A stretch of 64,000 nt of DNA from Dugong dugon (lineage: Eukaryota > Chordata > Mammalia > Sirenia > Dugongidae): NCBI GenBank assembly GCA_030035585.1, contig CM057468.1:53936145-54000144 (forward strand). Direction: 5' to 3'. The position numbers and the translations under genes were made by a program. A model generated the notes under the pieces. It had not been told where the DNA came from. It searched no databases and was given only the letters and a program-made list of their open reading frames with translations. Each line of letters begins with the position of its first letter. Positions within the stretch are counted from its first letter, which is position 1. Positions 59,776 through 64,000 of this stretch are shown here, piece by piece.

Positions 59776-60039
59776 TATTACAAAGGAACAGGGTGAATTA
59801 GCTTGTAAGATACTGAGGCAACCAAGATGGAAGAAGTGTAAAGTAGGTTGTTTGTAATCATTAGCTCAATGAATAATACATGGGTCAACAAGAGAGAAGA
59901 AATGGAGAAGCGGGAGAAGACGGAAGAAATAAACTGATGTTCTTTGAGGACCAAATGTGTCAGGAGGATCATCTAGGCAAAAAATAAAATGTAAGATAAA
60001 ACCACTCGATAGTAAGAGTAGTGGTAATTGTATTAGCAG
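59776..60039. other. Unassigned spacer
   Basis: No feature recognised. Confidence 0.4.
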
Positions 60040-60415
60040 ACCACCCTGTGGTGGCTTGCATGTTGCTATGACGCTGGAAGCTGTGCTAATGGTATTTCAA
60101 ATACCAACAGGATCACCCATGATGGACAGGCTTCAGTGGAGCTTCCAGACTAAGACAGACTAGGAAGAAAAGCCTGGTGATCTATTTCTGAAAATTTGCC
60201 AGTGAAAACCCTATGGATCGCGACACAATATTATCTGATATAGAGCTGGAAGATGAGACCCCTGGGTTGGAAGTCACTCAAAATATACAGTGGCCACAAT
60301 AATGGAGTTAAGCACATCAGCAATTGTGAAGATGGTGCAGGACTGGGCAACTTTTTGTTCTGCTGCACATTGAGTTGCCATGAGTCAGAGCTGACTTGAT
60401 CGTAACTAACAATAA
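60040..60415 (+). mobile_element. Internally deleted RTE (5' UTR joined to 3' end)
   Basis: Plus strand: RTE 5' UTR (gcttgcatgttgctatgac, ccagactaagacagacta, gaagatgagacccctggg) to ~60290, then the terminal ~120 bp of RTE (gatggtgcaggactggg, ccatgagtcagagctgac). The junction differs from the one in 49553-49999. No coding part. Confidence 0.82.
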
Positions 60416-60740
60416 TAGTGCTATCAGCACCACATTGTTTCAGAGTCAAAGAAGGCATTGAGCATTAGATGCTTCTTTAGTTTATGTACCACTAAGAAAG
60501 AAAACAATTTTTTTAAACAGATATTAATACTTTCTCTTTGGATTCTCATGCTAGCCATGTGAGGTAGTGTTTTATATTATTTATTGAAAAAAAATATTTT
60601 TATTACACTATAGTATGCCTTTGATTGGTAGATGCATCGTGATTTCAGAGTTGTTAAAATGGAAGAAAATATGTGTGTTAGCATCAATAAAATAAGATTA
60701 ACCACCACCCCTCCTCACCATCACCCCAACAACTGCAACT
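60416..60740. other. Unassigned spacer
   Basis: AT-rich, no feature recognised. Confidence 0.4.
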
Positions 60741-61075
60741 TTGTTGTTAGCTGTTGTCAAGTTGGTCCCTGACTCATGGTGACCCTATGTACTATAGAAC
60801 AAAATGCTACCTAGTCCTGTGCCATCCCCATGATTGACTGCAGATTGGACCCTTGATTGGACCCATAGGGTTTACACTGGCCAATTTTTGGAAGTAGATT
60901 GCCAGGCCTTTCTTCCTATCTTAGTCTATAAGCTCCACTGAAACCTCTCACAGCAACTCACAATTCTTCACCGACAGATGGGTGGTGGCTGTGCATGAGG
61001 TGCGTTGGTTGGGAATTGAACCCGAGTCTCCCACATGAAAGGCCAACATTCTACCACTGAACCACAACGTCTCCC
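60741..61075 (-). mobile_element. tRNA-Gly-headed RTE chimera (SINE-like)
   Basis: Minus strand, in order: tRNA-like head (61069-61002), RTE 5' UTR piece (ccagtgtaaaccctatgg, gactaagataggaag), RTE 3' tail (gatggcacaggactagg, gggtcaccatgagtcag, ending caacagctaac). This is a SINE layout with a head unlike the AfroSINE head. Transcription would be by Pol III from the A and B boxes if intact. Confidence 0.75.
61002..61069 (-). repeat. tRNA-Gly-like sequence (SINE head, not a tRNA gene)
   Basis: On the minus strand it reads TGGTTCAGTGGTAGAAT (A box) and GGTTCAATTCCCAACC (B box/T arm), close to eukaryotic tRNA-Gly. The acceptor ends pair poorly and the anticodon-loop triplet is not GCC, so it is a decayed retroposed head. 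Confidence 0.75.
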
Positions 61076-61129
61076 TTTAAACCCCACCTTTCCGCACCAC
61101 CACATCAACAACTACAAATACCCTTTATC

Positions 61130-61290
61130 ACTCGTCTACTGGCTTTTACAACTGCCCTAGGAGGTTTCAATCCTTATACCAATTTCTGCTTTATAGATGA
61201 GGAAACTGAGGCTTGCAGCAGCTAAGTAGTCTGTTCAAGGTCACAGCACTAGTATGAAGCAGAATTGAGATTTAGAGTCAACCACGACCA
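61130..61290 (-). repeat. MIR SINE
   Basis: tttatagatgaggaaactg, caaggtcacagcactag, in reverse-complement MIR order. Confidence 0.85.
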
Positions 61291-61504
61291 TGTTCACGTG
61301 ATGGTAGTCTATACAAAAGGGCACCACCTTAGCAATACGATTGTCATCAATTTTTTAAAAATGTATTCTCAAGTATTTACTTATTACTTCTGTAAGATAA
61401 GGACTATTTTAAAAAGCACAACCACAATATTTTTATAATGGCAAAAATTAATAATAATTCCTTAATATAATCTGATATCCAATCAGAGTTCAAGTCCTCA
61501 ATTG

Positions 61505-63010
61505 TTCTATAATTTTTTTAATAACAGATTTGGGATATAATTCACATACAAAAAAATTCATCCTTTTAAAATATAAAATTAATTGGCTTTTAGTATATTC
61601 ACAAAATTGTTTAACCATCATTACTAATTCCAGAACATTTTTTTATTGTGCTTTAGGTGGAAGTTTACAGTTCAAGTTAGTTTCTTACACAAACATTTAT
61701 ACACACAGTGTTATGTGACCCTAATTTTTATCTCTATAATGTGACAGCACACTCCTCCTGATTTCCACTCCGAATTTCCTGTGTCCATTCAACCAGCTCC
61801 TATCCCTTTCTGACTTCTCATCTCACCTCTGGACAGGAGCTGCCCATTTGGTCTCGTGTATCTGATTGAACTAAGAAGCACACTCTTCATGAGTATCATT
61901 TTATGTCTTATAGTCCAGTCTAATCTTTGTCTGAAGGGTTGGCTTCAGGAATGGTTTTAGTTCTGGGTTAATAGAGAGTTCGAGGGCCATGTCTTCTGGG
62001 GTTCCTCCAGTCTCAGTCACACCATTAAGTTTGGTCTGTTTGCTAGAATTTGAGTTCTGCACCCCACTTTTCTCCTGCTCTGTCAGGGACTCTCTGTTGT
62101 ATTCCCTATCAGGGCGGTCACTGGTGGTAGCTGGGCACCGTCTAGTTCCTCTGGTTTCAGGCTGATGGAGTTTCTGGTTTATGTGACACTTTTTGTCTCT
62201 TGGGCTAATATTTTCCTTGTGTCTTTGATGGTCTACATTTTCCTTTGCTCCAGGCGGGTTGGGACAAATTGATGCATCTTAGATGGCTGCTCACTAGCTT
62301 TTAAGACCCCAGATGCCACTCACCAAAGTAGGATGCAGAATATTTTCTTAATAAACTTTGTTGTGCCAATTGACCTAGCTGTCCCCTGAAACCAAGGTCT
62401 CCAGACCCTCTCCCCTGCTACTCTGTCCCTTGAAGTGTTTGGTTGTGTTCAGGAAACTTCTTAGCTTTGGTTTAGTCCAGTTGTGCCGACTTCCTCTGTA
62501 TTGTGTGTTGTCCTTCCCTTCACCTAAGATAATTCTTGTCTACTATCTAGTTAGTGTAATTCCAGAACATTTTTATCACCTCTAAAGGAAACACCCCATG
62601 TTCATTAGTATTCATGCTGCATTTACCCCACAACCTTCCAAGTTCTAGTCAACCACTAATCTACTTTCTGTCTCTATGGATTTATCTTTCTGGACATTTT
62701 ATATAAATGAAATGACATAATATGTGGCCTTCTGTGTCTGACTTCTTTCATTTAGCATAACATTTTCAAGATTTGTAGCATGTATCAGTACTACATTCCT
62801 TTTTGTAGCTGAATATTATTCCATTATATGGCTATTTCACATTTTGTTAATCCATTCATCAGTTAATGGACATTTGGATTGTTTCTATTTTTTAGCTATT
62901 ATGAATACTTCTGCTATAAATATTAGTGTACAAATTTTTGTGTGGACATATATTTTCAATTATCTTTGGTAGATACCTAGGAGTAGAATTGCTGGGTCAT
63001 ATGATAAGTG
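61505..63010 (-). mobile_element. Old L1 (L1MB-like) 3' end, split by a younger L1 tail
   Basis: Left part 61505-61642 (gatataattcacatac, ggcttttagtatattcac, ccatcattac), right part 62557-63010 (atcacctctaaaggaaac, ctatggatttatctttc, gtagaattgctgggtc), continuing into ORF2 C-terminal sequence with no open frame. 61310-61504 may belong to the same element. Confidence 0.82.
61643..62556 (-). mobile_element. Young L1 3' UTR fragment with 18-bp TSD
   Basis: 914 bp of the same 3' UTR as 313-1230, 5'-truncated before ORF2. Perfect 18-bp TSD at 61625-61642 and 62557-62574. On the element strand the TSD starts with five A, as expected for the L1 endonuclease. Confidence 0.95.
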
Positions 63011-63019
63011 TCTATCTGT

Positions 63020-63931
63020 CTGTGTTGCACACGCCAACAGACTGTGCCTCAAACTTCTAAGCAGCAATAAGACTGCTAGGAATGAGGACTTTACTCAGTG
63101 GTATCAACCACTCCATTGATGCTACGTTCATTCACTATGATCCAGCCATACACACAAGACACGTACACGGTGTTGGCAAAGTAAAAGACACTATTATTAT
63201 TATTTATAAAAAGCAAACACTGAACAATGGGAACAGATTACTTATGGTGAATCCGTTCCACTCCCCTACACATAGCTTAATCTGTAAGAGAGGAACTGGC
63301 TTGCATCTCAAAGGGGGAACCTCAGCTTACCCTTTCCTCAAATTACCCATGTTCATATCTATGTCACTCAGCAGGCCTGCTTGCTGTGTTCATGTCACCG
63401 CTACCCAGGGTCCCGGTGGCTTTGCTGTGGTGCTTTGGGGTGGGGAGGGGCTGTGGCTCCCGCCATACTCTGCTTTGCCACTGGGTCTCTGAGGATCTCC
63501 TATTGCTGTCTTTGCACTGGGCCCTTCTATGCCTTTTACCCTCGGGTACTGCCACACTGCCCAGCCTGCACGGCTTCTGCCCGTGCTGAGGTTGGGGGAT
63601 GGGTGTAGGGGGTGGCGGGTGGAAGTGCGGAACCCCTGCAAGGAGCACACTTAGTCCTCTGCTCTGCTCTGCAAGTGTTATAGCTCTCAGCAGCAGCTGC
63701 CCGTCTGCTCTGCTCGGACACCACCTGCACAGGCTTGGACTGTGGCTGCTCCCCCTTCTCTGGGTGCCCAGCTCCATCAGCTACCTCCTGCCCGGGGGGT
63801 AGCCAGCTTTTCTCTGTGGGCCAACATAGCCCACCGCAGCCATCTCTCTGTGTGTGGGCCAACAAGCCCACCATGTCTCTATCTTCAGTGTTACATCCCT
63901 TGGCTCATATTACAACTCTTTTATATGGGTC
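63020..63931 (-). mobile_element. LTR-like GC-richer block, unclassified
   Basis: Read on the minus strand: a TATA-like atataaaagag near 63924-63914, then GC-rich transcribed-type sequence with two near-copies of a gggccaaca-containing unit (63818-63836, 63856-63874). A motif around aagagttgtaata and caaggg matches 35595-36470. The open frames of up to 137 aa on both strands are due to GC content. Confidence 0.4.
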
Positions 63932-63932
63932 T

Positions 63933-64000
63933 AAGGAGCCCCGGTAGTGTAGTGGTTAAAAGGTCAGTAATTTGAACCTACCAGCGGTTTTGTGGGAGAA
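63933..64000 (+). repeat. AfroSINE, cut by window end
   Basis: Plus strand: aaggagccccggtagtg, gtggttaaaaggtcag, tttgaacctaccag; continues beyond the window. Confidence 0.9.

Noticed and set aside
61002..61069. Possible tRNA-Gly gene
   Set aside because: Arms are degraded, the loop triplet is wrong for Gly, and it is fused to RTE sequence, so it is a SINE head.
63082..63874. Frames of 112-137 aa on both strands
   Set aside because: High GC lowers stop density. The proteins are Pro/Ser/Arg-rich low-complexity products and the block looks like an LTR.

Overview
This is mammalian nuclear DNA, and the repeat content points to an afrotherian, most likely an elephant or close relative. Three classes of evidence support that: about 18 tRNA-derived SINEs of the AfroSINE type, an RTE-clade (BovB-like) LINE family whose 3' end matches the AfroSINE tail, and L1 copies with a distinctive 3' UTR, all on top of pan-mammalian MIR, L2, MER5A and MaLR/ERVL remnants. 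The species call is from remembered family knowledge and was not searched. I found no host protein-coding exon, no functional RNA gene and no CRISPR or prokaryote-type system. Every long open frame lies in a retrotransposon, on its opposite strand, or in non-coding repeat DNA.

Layout. 302-7849: a full-length, inactivated L1 on the minus strand between perfect 11-bp target-site duplications (TSDs). 7850-10116: MIRs and apparently single-copy DNA. 10115-11605: a MER5A hAT element split by an L1 3' UTR, an AfroSINE and an RTE 3' end. 12650-14990: an ERVL-type LTR, then an L2 split by a MaLR-like LTR and an AfroSINE. 15575-21415: MIR, a rearranged RTE, an old L1. 21416-27711: mostly single-copy DNA with AfroSINEs and one LTR. 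27712-31418: a 5'-truncated but fairly well-kept L1. 31419-35590: repeat-poor. 35595-36470: an LTR-like element. 36663-40474: a whole RTE insertion with an inverted 5' end and 11-bp TSDs, later hit by a solo LTR with 5-bp TSDs. 41400-45480: repeat-poor, the best place for conserved non-coding elements. 46500-49411: hAT remnant and L1-into-L1 nest. 49550-54990: RTE deletion derivative, old L1, MaLR-internal-like block and a near full-length RTE. 55020-61290: MIR, L2, a local duplication, LTR, AfroSINEs, two more RTE-derived short elements, one with a tRNA head. 61505-64000: an old L1 split by a younger L1 tail with an 18-bp TSD, a GC-richer LTR-like block, and the start of another AfroSINE.

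How the parts relate. The autonomous parts are L1 (ORF1 plus endonuclease/RT) and RTE (endonuclease/RT). AfroSINEs and the internally deleted RTE pieces carry RTE ends and were presumably mobilised by RTE. The nests give a relative order: MIR, L2, MER5A and old L1 first, then MaLR/ERVL LTRs and RTE, then afrotherian L1 and AfroSINE, although one MaLR-like LTR is younger than the RTE it sits in. Most interesting: the twin-priming structure in an RTE, the evidence that the AfroSINE body itself comes from the RTE 5' UTR, a tRNA-Gly-headed RTE chimera, and two back-to-back perfect hairpins at 42050-42100.
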